This document shows positions 1 to 7,965 of a stretch of 64,000 nt of DNA, one piece after another. The stretch comes from Kriegella aquimaris (GTDB lineage Bacteria; Bacteroidota; Bacteroidia; Flavobacteriales; Flavobacteriaceae). Where the stretch lies: assembly GCF_900103215.1 (NCBI RefSeq), contig NZ_FNGV01000002.1, positions 603,608 to 667,607 of the forward strand, written 5' to 3'. Under the pieces are notes generated by a model. It saw only the letters and a program-made list of their open reading frames with translations, did not search any database and was not told the DNA's origin. Every line of letters begins with the position of its first letter. Within the stretch, counting starts at the first letter, position 1. The position numbers and the translations under genes were made by a program.

Positions 1-1
1 C

Positions 2-739
2 GAACTTTCGGCCTCTGCATCTGAGATTTTGGCAGCAGCGATGCAAGATTATAAAAGAGCGGTAGTTATCGGAAGCAAGCAAACTTTTGGAAAAGGTACT
101 GTTCAAAATGTGATTCCTTTGGATAATCTTGTGAATGCCAATGATCATGGTGATTTAGGTGCTATAAAATTAACCACCCAAAAATTTTATAGAATTAATG
201 GTGGTTCTACCCAATTGGAAGGTGTGAAAAGTGATGTTGTGGTTCCTGACAAATACAGTTATATCGATTTAGGAGAGCGCGATCAGCACAACCCTTTAAA
301 GTGGGATAAAATAACACCTGCTGATTATAAGCCGTGGGATGGGTATATTGACTATGAGCAGACCATCGCAAACAGTAAAAAACGTATGGCGGCCAATCCA
401 CAATTTAAATTGATAGAAGAGAATGCCAAATGGATCAAGCTTAAACAAGATGAAACTGAAATTTCACTGAACTATAAGGTCTATAAAGCTGAAGATAAAA
501 AGGATCGTACCAAATCGGATTATTTCAAAAAGCTTTCCGATTACGATTCAAAATTAAACTTTACTTCCTTGAAATATGAAAAGGAACTTTTTACGCAAGA
601 TTCTGTCTTACGTGAGAAAAGAGATCGTTGGCACCAAAATTTAGCCAAAGATGTTTATGTTGAAGAGGCAGTCAATGTGCTGCAAGACTTGAAGATGAAC
701 AATATCAAAAACGGTAAATTAGTGAGTGTAAAAGGATAG
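2..739 (+). CDS. prc: C-terminal (tail-specific) processing protease, S41 family, 5'-truncated
   Basis: The gene enters from the left edge, with its frame open from base 2, so only the C-terminal ~245 residues are present. The fragment begins with SASASEI, which matches the nucleophile region of E. coli Prc/Tsp (Ser430). The general-base lysine is in the following TFGKGTVQ motif at fragment residue 31. Downstream, residues ~80-245 are charged and helical, as in the C-terminal extension (DUF3340-like) of Prc-type S41 enzymes, which separates them from shorter CtpA proteins. The family works in the periplasm and degrades or trims proteins from exposed C-termini, often with effects on cell-wall enzymes. 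The PDZ domain and signal peptide would lie upstream of the window. The gene ends just before a strong terminator, so it is the last gene of its unit. Confidence 0.9.
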   Translation, partial: ELSASASEILAAAMQDYKRAVVIGSKQTFGKGTVQNVIPLDNLVNANDHGDLGAIKLTTQKFYRINGGSTQLEGVKSDVVVPDKYSYIDLGERDQHNPLKWDKITPADYKPWDGYIDYEQTIANSKKRMAANPQFKLIEENAKWIKLKQDETEISLNYKVYKAEDKKDRTKSDYFKKLSDYDSKLNFTSLKYEKELFTQDSVLREKRDRWHQNLAKDVYVEEAVNVLQDLKMNNIKNGKLVSVKG

Positions 740-763
740 ATTGAACACTTTTTAGAAATCTTG

Positions 764-794
764 GCCCCGGCATATTTGCCGGGGCTTTTTTTTT
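764..794 (+). terminator. Rho-independent terminator after the protease gene
   Basis: A perfect 9-bp GC-rich stem, GCCCCGGCA and TGCCGGGGC with a 4-nt loop, is followed by 8 T. It lies 25 bp after the protease stop. Confidence 0.93.
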
Positions 795-892
795 GGAAAA
801 AATTAAGCAGTGTGCATGAAAATGGACCGCTGCGTAATGTATGCCAAAGCGAATCTGATAGCCCGGATGGTATAGTCAGGCTGGTATATTAT

Positions 893-935
893 TCTTTTGA
901 TTGGTATTATACGTGATTTTAAATCAGGTATTATA
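893..935 (+). repeat. Direct repeats GGTATTATA upstream of the SLC13 gene
   Basis: GGTATTATA occurs exactly at 903-911 and 927-935 (24 bp apart), with a variant GGTATATTA at 893-901. The extended copies GGTATTATAYGT share 12 positions. They sit about 90-130 bp upstream of the transporter start in a very AT-rich leader and could be regulator sites. That role is inference. Confidence 0.4.
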
Positions 936-1024
936 TGTCTTATTATACTTACATTCTATTATATTTAGGTAAAATTTAATTCAGGTTTCAAATTGATGGA
1001 ACCTGTTCCTAAATAGGGCACTTT

Positions 1025-2797
1025 ATGAGTATCAATTTGATTCTGACCTTCTGTATTATTGGGGTAGGGGTGTTTTTATTTGTAAAAGACTACTTTTCAA
1101 TTGATACGACCTCTATTCTGATTATGGCTCTTTTTATAGTGGCCGGTGTGCTTAATCCTGAGGAAGGTTTTTCTGGTTTTAACCATCCGGCGACCCTAAC
1201 CTTGGGGTGTATATTTGTCGTTAGCGGAGGCGTATTCAGCTCAGGAATTTTGGATGGATTGAGCCATAAAATCATAAAATTGGCGAAAATAAACTACCTC
1301 ATTGCCCTAATTGTATTTTGTGGTATTTCAGGAATCTTTTCTGCCTTTATAAACGACACGGCGGTAGTAGCATTGTTGTTGCCCATAGCCTTAACTGTTT
1401 GTAGGGAAACCAATATAAGTCCAGGAAAATTATTGATGCCTATTTCCTTTGCCGCGCTTTTTGGTGGAACCTGTACTCTTATAGGAACGTCGACGAACAT
1501 TTTGGTTAGTAGTTATGCCAAAAAATATGGATTCGAGGAATTTGGAATGTTCGAATTCACGGGCGCCGCCTTCTGCCTATTGCTTATCGGATTTGCCTAT
1601 ATTTTTGTGGTCGGACCGTTTTTACTTCCTAAGGGTAAAAATAATATGGAGCTCACCAAGAAGGCGGAAGAATATATTACCGAACTGGCCATTGAAGAGA
1701 ATTCTTCCGACTGCAATAAGCGGGTAATTGACTCAAAATTGGTTAAGGATCACGGGGTTCGTATTCTTACCATTTTGAGGAATGGAAATTTAATGCATTC
1801 CGTAGGTCCAGATACATTAATGCTAAAAGATGATATTCTAAAAGTAATGGTGCCCCCAATTACTTTTAATAGGCTTTTAGATTTGCAGGGATATAAAATT
1901 AAGGGTGATAAGCGAATGAAGATTGGCCAAGGCCAAGATGTCGATTATCAACTCTATGAAGTGATTATTCCGTTTGGTTCAGGTTTGGCACAAAATTCAT
2001 TAAAATCATTGAAGTTTAGTCAGAATTATGGGGTGTCAGTATTAGCTATACGGCATCGCAACGAAATTATTTTTGATAAACTTGCGAAAGTAGCACTTAA
2101 AGAAGGCGACATGCTATTAGTGTTGGGTAAAAAAGAACAGGTCGATCGTTTAGAAACTGAAAAACTCTTGATCACTCTTTCGGCGTATGCCCAAAAAAAG
2201 ACCAATTACCGAAAGGCGATTCCAGCAATTTTAATTGCTATAGGAGTAGTTTTAGTGGCAGCTCTTAATATAACCACAATCTTAATTAGTGCAATGGTAG
2301 GAGCCTTGCTAATGGTGTTGACTGGAACTCTGAAGCCTGCCGAGGCTTATAATGCGGTGGAATGGAAGGTTATATTTATGATGGCTGGTGTACTTTCTAT
2401 GGGAGCTGCCCTGGAGAAAACGGGGGGGGCGAAGCTAATTGCCCAATTTATAGAGTCTACCATTGGTGATTATGATGCTCGTATTACCTTAAGCTTAATA
2501 TATCTGATTACATTTATTTCTACGAATCTTATTTCAAGCAAGGCCACCGCAGCACTTATGACCCCCGTGGTCATTGGTTTGGCTTCGGCCATGGAAATCA
2601 GTGAACGGCCCTTTTTGGTGGCTGTTATGTTTGCTTGTTCTTTGACCTTTATGACGCCTATGAGCTATCCGACCAATACAATGGTATATGCGCCAGGAAA
2701 TTATAAGTTCAATGATTTCTTGAAATTTGGCACACCATTGAATATTATTAGTTGGATAGCGGCTTCCTTTATTATTCCATATTTTTTCCCATTTTAG
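1025..2797 (+). CDS. SLC13/DASS-family anion transporter with internal TrkA-C domains
   Basis: This 590-residue polytopic inner-membrane protein has the divided plan of SLC13 (CitT/DASS) permeases. An N-terminal membrane half (about residues 1-200) carries INDTAVVALLLPI and the GTSTNI signature. A cytosolic insert (about 210-390) has two TrkA-C-like segments, recognisable by the VLxxGNLMHSV and ILRHRNEII-type patterns. A C-terminal membrane half (about 395-590) contains SSKATAALMTPV and the TPMSYPTN motif. Family members import dicarboxylates, sulfate or related anions with Na+, and versions with TrkA-C inserts are often annotated as sulfate or generic SLC13 permeases. The substrate cannot be told from sequence. 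The gene stands alone, 230 bp after the preceding terminator, and converges on the MsrA-like gene with a 14-bp gap. Confidence 0.9.
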   Translation: MSINLILTFCIIGVGVFLFVKDYFSIDTTSILIMALFIVAGVLNPEEGFSGFNHPATLTLGCIFVVSGGVFSSGILDGLSHKIIKLAKINYLIALIVFCGISGIFSAFINDTAVVALLLPIALTVCRETNISPGKLLMPISFAALFGGTCTLIGTSTNILVSSYAKKYGFEEFGMFEFTGAAFCLLLIGFAYIFVVGPFLLPKGKNNMELTKKAEEYITELAIEENSSDCNKRVIDSKLVKDHGVRILTILRNGNLMHSVGPDTLMLKDDILKVMVPPITFNRLLDLQGYKIKGDKRMKIGQGQDVDYQLYEVIIPFGSGLAQNSLKSLKFSQNYGVSVLAIRHRNEIIFDKLAKVALKEGDMLLVLGKKEQVDRLETEKLLITLSAYAQKKTNYRKAIPAILIAIGVVLVAALNITTILISAMVGALLMVLTGTLKPAEAYNAVEWKVIFMMAGVLSMGAALEKTGGAKLIAQFIESTIGDYDARITLSLIYLITFISTNLISSKATAALMTPVVIGLASAMEISERPFLVAVMFACSLTFMTPMSYPTNTMVYAPGNYKFNDFLKFGTPLNIISWIAASFIIPYFFPF

Positions 2798-2811
2798 AAA
2801 TGGCTAATTCT

Positions 2812-3333
2812 CTAAGGCTTCACAGCTCCTCCTAATTTTTTGACATCGACATGTTTCATGAATTGAGACAATAATAGGCGCAGTTTAGGGGTGATGTGAT
2901 TTTTGCAAAAGGGTTTATTGGGGTTTTTTATATAATAATTGATATATCGTTGGTCAGAAGATTTGAATTCAAAAAAAGGATAGACCTGGGTTATCAATCG
3001 TTGGTCAAATTCGTGTTGTAATTCTGAAAGGCTTTGTTTTGCTTCAATGGCCTGTTTCTTTGAGAGCGTGTATATCGCAGACCGATATTTGTTGAGCATT
3101 GCATGATTTGATGTACTGTTGTGAGTGTACAAATGAATTTCAATCAAGACTTTCTGGGAAATCAAGTTGGCATTAAAATGAACAATTATAGCTTCGGAGA
3201 AGGTGTGGTTTTTTTCGGTGGATGCTACAAAACCTTGTTCAACCTTTTGAACTCCTTTCAGTGATTGAAAAACCGCTTCTGTGCACCAGTGGCATCCTCC
3301 GCCGAATGCTATTTTATTGAGTGAATCAGACAC
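2812..3333 (-). CDS. Divergent MsrA-like peptide-methionine (S)-S-oxide reductase
   Basis: This 173-residue protein keeps the MsrA core start GGGCHWCTEAVF, where canonical enzymes have GCFWC. It also keeps an acidic residue in TFSEAIIVHF and KYRSAIYTL, which matches the QYRSAIY motif. It lacks the usual GYAGG, HDPT and NRQG segments, so it is a strongly divergent paralog of the true msrA 1.8 kb away. The catalytic Cys (residue 14) is present, but Phe of the substrate cage is His. The start is GTG at 3333, since no ATG occurs before the core motif, and it lies 8 bp after the preceding stop. It is the last gene of the msr minus-strand cluster. It could be a methionine-sulfoxide reductase with altered specificity or a weakly active relative. 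Confidence 0.8.
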   Translation of the reverse strand: MSDSLNKIAFGGGCHWCTEAVFQSLKGVQKVEQGFVASTEKNHTFSEAIIVHFNANLISQKVLIEIHLYTHNSTSNHAMLNKYRSAIYTLSKKQAIEAKQSLSELQHEFDQRLITQVYPFFEFKSSDQRYINYYIKNPNKPFCKNHITPKLRLLLSQFMKHVDVKKLGGAVKP

Positions 3334-3341
3334 TTCGTGTA

Positions 3342-3590
3342 TTACGTCAGAAGTTTGTAATTGTTTAAAAAATCAACAACCTTTTCTACAGGCATCTCAC
3401 AAGGCTTTAACTTCTCCGAAGTGTGTGTCACATAATAATTGAGACTAATAAAATTTTTACCGCCCAACTCTTCGGCATAAACCTTATGACTACGTCCATC
3501 GTTGAAATCAGTACGCGTTACACCATATCTTTTCGTTTGGTAGACTACTTCGGAATATCCTGAGGGTAAGGCCTTTATTCGCTTCAACAT
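3342..3590 (-). CDS. Small conserved protein, unknown function
   Basis: This gene encodes about 82 residues when started at the ATG at 3590. An upstream in-frame TTG at 3647 would give 101 residues, but the added part looks non-conserved. The protein has a recognisable pattern, ALPSGYSEVVYQxxRYGVT, then ELGGKNFISLNYY and KPCEMP near the end. I recall this pattern from uncharacterised proteins in diverse bacteria, but no function is known to me. It has no signal peptide and no membrane segment, so it is probably cytosolic. It lies between the GNAT gene and the divergent msrA gene with very short gaps, which suggests co-transcription with the sulfoxide-repair genes. Confidence 0.7.
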   Translation of the reverse strand: MLKRIKALPSGYSEVVYQTKRYGVTRTDFNDGRSHKVYAEELGGKNFISLNYYVTHTSEKLKPCEMPVEKVVDFLNNYKLLT

Positions 3591-3654
3591 TGGAGAAAGA
3601 TAATTATTTTTTAATTTAGAAGGGGTGATATTTTTTTGCCAAAACAAATTATAA

Positions 3655-3966
3655 TCAGTTATAATCTATAATGGAATTCCATTTTTTGCTTCTTTTGGCT
3701 ACCGCCTTAATATAGGAACAAACGGCCACCGCCGAATAACCTTCCTCAGTCAATTTTTCGAAGGTTTTTTCAACTAATTCTTTACCAATGCCCTGCCCTC
3801 TTAATTGATAGGGTACTTCAGAATACACTAAGAACATTTTTCCATTGCGCAAGGAATACTCGACCTTGGCAGTTTGGCCATCTATTTCCATTGAAAACCG
3901 ATTGTTTTCTTTGTCGTGTTTTATTTCAGGGCCCGAAGTTTCGGCTGCTTTGTTTCTTTGTTTCAT
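3655..3966 (-). CDS. Small GNAT-fold acetyltransferase-like protein (YjdJ/CG type)
   Basis: This 103-residue protein has the short acetyltransferase fold of the COG2388 / Acetyltransf_CG type. The acetyl-CoA-binding stretch is QLRGQGIGKELV (residues ~57-68), the family's R/Q-x-x-G-x-G/A motif. It is followed by a helix and a strand ending SAVAVCSYIKAV. A charged N-terminal ~20 residues precedes the domain. The substrate is unknown; these minimal GNATs are found in many bacteria without assigned targets. It starts at an ATG (3966), 28 bp after the redoxin gene, and is part of the minus-strand msr cluster. Confidence 0.82.
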   Translation of the reverse strand: MKQRNKAAETSGPEIKHDKENNRFSMEIDGQTAKVEYSLRNGKMFLVYSEVPYQLRGQGIGKELVEKTFEKLTEEGYSAVAVCSYIKAVAKRSKKWNSIIDYN

Positions 3967-3994
3967 GTCATTTGTTTTTAAGACGAATACCCAT

Positions 3995-4438
3995 TTACTG
4001 TATCGTTTTTAAAAACTCGATGGCCTTTTCGACATTCAAATGAAAATCATTGAATACTACATTGTTTTTTTGATCGATAAAAATAAACCATGGTGTTCCC
4101 CCCGTTCTATAGTGGTACATAACCTTAGACCGATTATCCGAACTATCATCGCCAAAATCGTGACCAAAAAGAATATTTAAATTATATTTTTTTTGCGTTT
4201 CTACCATTTTATCATGAGTATTGGCCTCGTAACCTTCGAACACGGTTTGTATGGCTAAAAAGACAACGGCTGGGTTGTGTGTTAAAGCCTTGGTCAATTT
4301 CTGCAGCGCAGGGAAACCTCGGCTGTGACAACCAGGGCACCAACTTTGAAAGCAATAGACGACTTTAAACTTTCCATCAAAATCGGAAAGTTTTACAGGT
4401 GGAATCGTATGTCCGATATCATCAATCCACCGAGTCAC
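3995..4438 (-). CDS. Thioredoxin-like (redoxin/TlpA type) protein with CPGC motif
   Basis: This 147-residue thioredoxin-fold protein has the redox motif WCPGC (Cys34 and Cys37) and an extra Cys29 just before it. A cis-Pro-like GGTPWF segment follows near residue 115, and LSDFDGKFKVVYCFQSW forms the entry strand. There is no signal peptide, so it should be cytosolic unless the N-terminus is lost. The codon immediately upstream of the GTG start (4438) is TAA in the same frame, so the protein cannot extend further. It lies downstream of msrA/msrB and could recycle Msr disulfides, although that role is inferred only from the neighbourhood. The family assignment is secure; the exact partner is not. 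Confidence 0.85.
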   Translation of the reverse strand: MTRWIDDIGHTIPPVKLSDFDGKFKVVYCFQSWCPGCHSRGFPALQKLTKALTHNPAVVFLAIQTVFEGYEANTHDKMVETQKKYNLNILFGHDFGDDSSDNRSKVMYHYRTGGTPWFIFIDQKNNVVFNDFHLNVEKAIEFLKTIQ

Positions 4439-4589
4439 TTAAAATTCAGGGGCTTTATAGCCACTGATGCCGTAAGTGGTCGTATTGCTCATAAGTGTCT
4501 TAGCTTAATTTTTTGAAAGAGTCAATCGAGACTGCGGTCTGTTAATAATTATCGCCCACTCGTTGTATTCATATTGAGCCTTTTATCAA

Positions 4590-4630
4590 ATAGCACTGCT
4601 AAAATAAGCTTCACAAGGCGGCAGTGCTAT
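4590..4630 (-). terminator. Inverted repeat directly after msrA (weak terminator or attenuator)
   Basis: ATAGCACTGC (4590-4599) and GCAGTGCTAT (4621-4630) form a perfect 10-bp stem around a 21-nt loop, touching the msrA stop codon. On the minus strand it is followed by only three T, so termination may be partial. It separates msrBA from the downstream redoxin gene. Confidence 0.45.
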
Positions 4631-5181
4631 TAGGCAGAAACTCCTTTTAATTTATCAGCATGCATCTTTCGTAATTTTGCTAATTTTGGCGTAATTACAG
4701 CACTGCAATAGCCTTGAGTGGTATTGTTTCTGTAATAATCCTGGTGATAAGCTTCGGCTTCGTAAAATGTTTCCAATGGACTTATCTCCGTAACTATTGG
4801 GTTTTCGTAATAAGGCGCGACCTCCTTAGCCACAAGAGCCGCAATTTCTTTTTGATTCTCATCATGGTAATAGATTACCGATCGGTATTGTGTGCCGGCA
4901 TCCGCACCTTGTCGATTTAAGGTAGTAGGGTCATGACTGGTCATAAAGATGACAAGTAAATCATGGTATGATATAACTTCTGGGTCAAAGGTCACCTGTA
5001 CCACTTCTGCATGGCCTGTTAGACCTGAGCATACTTCTCTATAGGTCGGTTTCCCCGGAGCGGAACCTCCTGTATAGCCTGATACTATTTTTTCAACACC
5101 CTTGACTTCTTGAAAAACGGCTTCGATACACCAAAAGCAACCACCGCCGAGTGTGGCTATTTCCAATTTTTTATTTTTCAT
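4630..5181 (-). CDS. msrA: Peptide-methionine (S)-S-oxide reductase MsrA
   Basis: MsrA reduces the S-epimer of methionine sulfoxide in proteins. The 183-residue protein has the canonical catalytic motif GGGCFWCIE (Cys15), GYTGG, the GHAEVVQV segment with its catalytic-site Glu, SHDPTTLNRQGAD, GTQYRSVIYY and a C-terminal GYC that can supply the resolving cysteine. No signal peptide is present with this start. The ATG at 5181 is chosen because homologous sequence begins there; a longer in-frame reading only covers the end of msrB. It overlaps the msrB stop by 11 bp, which points to translational coupling in an msrB-msrA operon. Length and motifs are typical. Confidence 0.96.
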   Translation of the reverse strand: MKNKKLEIATLGGGCFWCIEAVFQEVKGVEKIVSGYTGGSAPGKPTYREVCSGLTGHAEVVQVTFDPEVISYHDLLVIFMTSHDPTTLNRQGADAGTQYRSVIYYHDENQKEIAALVAKEVAPYYENPIVTEISPLETFYEAEAYHQDYYRNNTTQGYCSAVITPKLAKLRKMHADKLKGVSA

Positions 5182-5635
5182 TCGTTGTTCTTTCTTTTTG
5201 TAACTGCATTGAAGCAGAGTTAATACAATAACGCAACCCACTAGGCTCTGGTCCGTCAGGAAATACATGGCCTAAGTGTGCATCGCAAGTGTTACACATA
5301 ACTTCGACCCTTACCATGCCAAAGGCCGTGTCTTTTTCATACTTTATGGCATTTTCCGTAATAGGCTGTGTAAAACTGGGCCATCCAGTACCCGATTCGA
5401 ATTTAATGGTTGAATCGAATAAAGGGGTGTCACAACACACACAATTATACTTGCCTGCTTCATGAATGCTGCACAATGCACCTGTATGCGGAGCTTCGGT
5501 TCCCTTTTTACGAGTGACCCTGAACTGTTCGGGAGTTAATAGCGCCCGCCATTCAGCTTCGGGTTTTTCTAATCTTCGATCTGGTATGGGGTTTCCTTTA
5601 ACCGTAAAATTGATGATGTTATTCCAAGTAAGCAT
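5171..5635 (-). CDS. msrB: Peptide-methionine (R)-S-oxide reductase MsrB
   Basis: MsrB reduces the R-epimer of protein methionine sulfoxide. This 154-residue protein has the complete family signature: two zinc-binding pairs (C65/C68 in CVCC and C114/C117 in CNTC), SGTGWPSF, the AHLGHVF segment and the catalytic cysteine in RYCINSASM (Cys137). Cys55 in GALCS is placed where the resolving cysteine sits in many MsrB enzymes. It starts at an ATG (5635) and overlaps msrA by 11 bp. It is the first gene of the minus-strand sulfoxide-repair cluster. No export signal is seen, so it is likely cytosolic. Confidence 0.96.
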   Translation of the reverse strand: MLTWNNIINFTVKGNPIPDRRLEKPEAEWRALLTPEQFRVTRKKGTEAPHTGALCSIHEAGKYNCVCCDTPLFDSTIKFESGTGWPSFTQPITENAIKYEKDTAFGMVRVEVMCNTCDAHLGHVFPDGPEPSGLRYCINSASMQLQKERTTNEK

Positions 5636-5777
5636 TTTTTGTTTCCTTTCTATTTAAGTGACTTGTTTTTTTATTGAAATTTCCCAAATTAATCCTACGG
5701 GAAATACGCCTTGACTAAGTCGAATTTTTTCTTTCGACCTTACAAATTGCAGCTGCTTCAATACCACTAATTTAAGT

Positions 5778-5785
5778 TAAATTTG
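5778..5785 (+). promoter_or_regulatory. Putative -7 box (TAAATTTG) for the nuclease gene
   Basis: This fits the Bacteroidetes -7 consensus TAnnTTTG and lies 4 bp before the ATG. No convincing -33 TTG is found at the right spacing, and the leader would be very short, so it is tentative. Confidence 0.3.
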
Positions 5786-5789
5786 ACGC

Positions 5790-6611
5790 ATGGTAAGAGC
5801 AAAATCAATAAAAGGAAATAAAGCGATATTCACAGTATTGTTGCTTATCTGTGTGATAGGGTTTTGGCTTTTTGAAAATTTCTATACCCCTGCCACCTAT
5901 TCTGTGGCGGCTGAGGGAGACTTTAAATCGGAAATGTCATTAACGATGTTGCCAAGCTCTACCACGGGCGACATCGTGGCGCATAACCATTATATCTTGT
6001 CATATAATGAACCTTATGAACAGGCAGAATGGGTAGCATATGAACTTAAGAAAGAACATTTGACCAATGACGACCGCAAACGCCCGTATTTTATTGAAGA
6101 CCCCAAGGTGAAGACGAAATCTGCGGATTGGAGAAACTATCGTGGATCTGGTTACGATAGGGGACATCTATGTCCGGCTGGTGATCGGCGATTTTCGGAG
6201 CAAGCCTATAACGAAACATTTTATACAAGTAATATAAGTCCGCAAGACCGAGATTTCAATGCGGGTGTTTGGAACCGTTTAGAAATGCAAGTACGTCAGT
6301 GGGCCAAAAGATATGGAAGTATATTCGTGGTGACCGGTGGGGTATTGGAAGATGGACTTAAAGAAATCGGTGAAGAGGATGTAGATGTGCCTAACTATTA
6401 TTATAAAATAGTAGCCAAGGGCGAAAAATCACATTTAGAAGTAATAGCTTTTTTAATTCCTGGTCGGCCTAGTTCAAAACCTCTTGAACAATTTGCCGTG
6501 CCCATAGACCAAATCGAAAAATTGACTGGTATCGATTTTTTCGAGAAACTTCCTATAGAGATAACTGCTGAATTAGAACAAAACGTGAATATGGAAGGGT
6601 GGCGTTTTTAG
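5790..6611 (+). CDS. DNA/RNA non-specific endonuclease (betabetaalpha-Me, NUC family), membrane-anchored
   Basis: This 273-residue protein has one hydrophobic N-terminal segment (about residues 12-30) that acts as a signal anchor or signal peptide, then the NUC domain of Serratia-type nucleases. The catalytic signature is DRGHLCPAGDRRF (DRGH at 123-126, with His126 the general base). It is followed by the family's FYTSNISPQDRDFNAGVWNRLE, which supplies the metal-binding Asn. The family cleaves DNA and RNA without sequence preference using Mg2+; the periplasmic or surface location suggests nutrient scavenging or DNA degradation. It stands alone and is transcribed divergently from msrB, with a 154-bp shared upstream region. 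Confidence 0.93.
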   Translation: MVRAKSIKGNKAIFTVLLLICVIGFWLFENFYTPATYSVAAEGDFKSEMSLTMLPSSTTGDIVAHNHYILSYNEPYEQAEWVAYELKKEHLTNDDRKRPYFIEDPKVKTKSADWRNYRGSGYDRGHLCPAGDRRFSEQAYNETFYTSNISPQDRDFNAGVWNRLEMQVRQWAKRYGSIFVVTGGVLEDGLKEIGEEDVDVPNYYYKIVAKGEKSHLEVIAFLIPGRPSSKPLEQFAVPIDQIEKLTGIDFFEKLPIEITAELEQNVNMEGWRF

Positions 6612-6681
6612 TAACCTTTATCCTTAATGGGTCTTGGATTTAACATCATAAAATAAATATGCAATTTTTGATTGCTGGATG

Positions 6682-7965
6682 CTAGACTCCTTCCTTTAAC
6701 CTATTGGCATCCAATTTTAAAAATATAAAAATCAGTATGGTGAAGAAAATCATACCTGAGCCCCCATAGCTAAATAAAGGCAACGGAATTCCAATGGTGG
6801 GTAGTAATCCGATAACCATACCTATATTTATGAAGTAATGAATCAATAGAATTGAAATTACACCATAACCGTACATACGGGCAAAATCTGTCTTTTGCCG
6901 CTCGGCCAAGTAGACCAGTCGCAATAACATGAGCGTGAAAAGTAGAATTACACTGGTGGTGCCGATGAAGCCCCATTCTTCACCTACAGTAGTAAAAATA
7001 TAATCTGAATGTTGTTCCGGAACGAAATCACCTTTGGTACGAGTTCCCTCTAAAAACCCTTTGCCAAAAAGCCCCCCCGACTCTATGGCCTTTTCAGATT
7101 GATAGGTATTGTAGCCTATAGTTTTGCGTATTTGTTCAAGTTTTTTGGGATCTTTTTCCAACCTTAGCCATAGGCTGAATCGGTCTCTATGGCGTTGCTC
7201 GAACACGTTGTTGAAAACGAAATTGACCGATAGGGAAAATAATATTGTGACGACCAAAGCAGAGGCCAATGGCATAATTGGCACCCTAAACCTTTTTTTC
7301 TTAAATAGGAAGAATAGGACGACCATTAAGGCCAATGCGATAATGACCCATATGGTACCGAACATTAAAGTTGTTACAAATACCAGTATGGCAATAAATA
7401 CAATGCCTAAATAATAGAGAGGTAGACCCTCTCTAAAAATGACAAACGCCAATGAAAAGAAAACTAAAGCACTGCCGGGATCGGGTTGTGGAATTATCAA
7501 TAAGGCGGGTATTAATAAAATCAAGAAGGCGTACAATTGATCTTTGTGACGCTTAATGTCGGTTTGTATGTCGCTTAAATATTTTGCAAGTGCCAAAGCT
7601 GTGGCAACCTTTGCCAATTCGGTTGGTTGCAGGTTAAAGAAGCCCAAGTTGTACCAAGAGGTAGCACCTGCCACGGTCTTGCCAAAAACGAATAGGCCTA
7701 AGAGCAATATCATGGCAATAACATAAAAAACACTGGCAAAACGTTCATAAAAACTGGCCTCTAAAGCCAATACTATGATAATTGCCAATAAACTGACACC
7801 AATAAAAAATAACTGTTTGCCGTGTAACGTGCCAAAATTAAAAATCGAAGGTTCGGCTTCTGTAAATGTGCTTGAATAAATATTGACCCATCCAATCGTT
7901 ATCAGAAGCAAATAGAAGAGTACGGTAAGCCAATCGATCCGTCGTAAGATACTTTTACCAGACAT
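6682..7965 (-). CDS. rodA: Peptidoglycan polymerase RodA (SEDS family)
   Basis: RodA is the SEDS glycosyltransferase that polymerises lipid II during cell elongation, together with PBP2. The 427-residue polytopic protein shows the SEDS signatures: LQPTELAKVATALALAKY, QPDPGSALVF, the large extracytoplasmic loop with GFLEGTRTKGDFVPEQHSDYIFT and the C-terminal PLPLFSYGGSGM. The ATG at 7965 is preferred over an in-frame ATG 48 bp upstream, because it gives the usual short N-terminus before DWLTVLFY and an 11-bp overlap with mrdA. It is the last gene of the mreCD-mrdA-rodA operon. A short GCAAT/ATTGC hairpin (6661-6675) follows but is a weak terminator. Confidence 0.96.
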   Translation of the reverse strand: MSGKSILRRIDWLTVLFYLLLITIGWVNIYSSTFTEAEPSIFNFGTLHGKQLFFIGVSLLAIIIVLALEASFYERFASVFYVIAMILLLGLFVFGKTVAGATSWYNLGFFNLQPTELAKVATALALAKYLSDIQTDIKRHKDQLYAFLILLIPALLIIPQPDPGSALVFFSLAFVIFREGLPLYYLGIVFIAILVFVTTLMFGTIWVIIALALMVVLFFLFKKKRFRVPIMPLASALVVTILFSLSVNFVFNNVFEQRHRDRFSLWLRLEKDPKKLEQIRKTIGYNTYQSEKAIESGGLFGKGFLEGTRTKGDFVPEQHSDYIFTTVGEEWGFIGTTSVILLFTLMLLRLVYLAERQKTDFARMYGYGVISILLIHYFINIGMVIGLLPTIGIPLPLFSYGGSGMIFFTILIFIFLKLDANRLKEGV

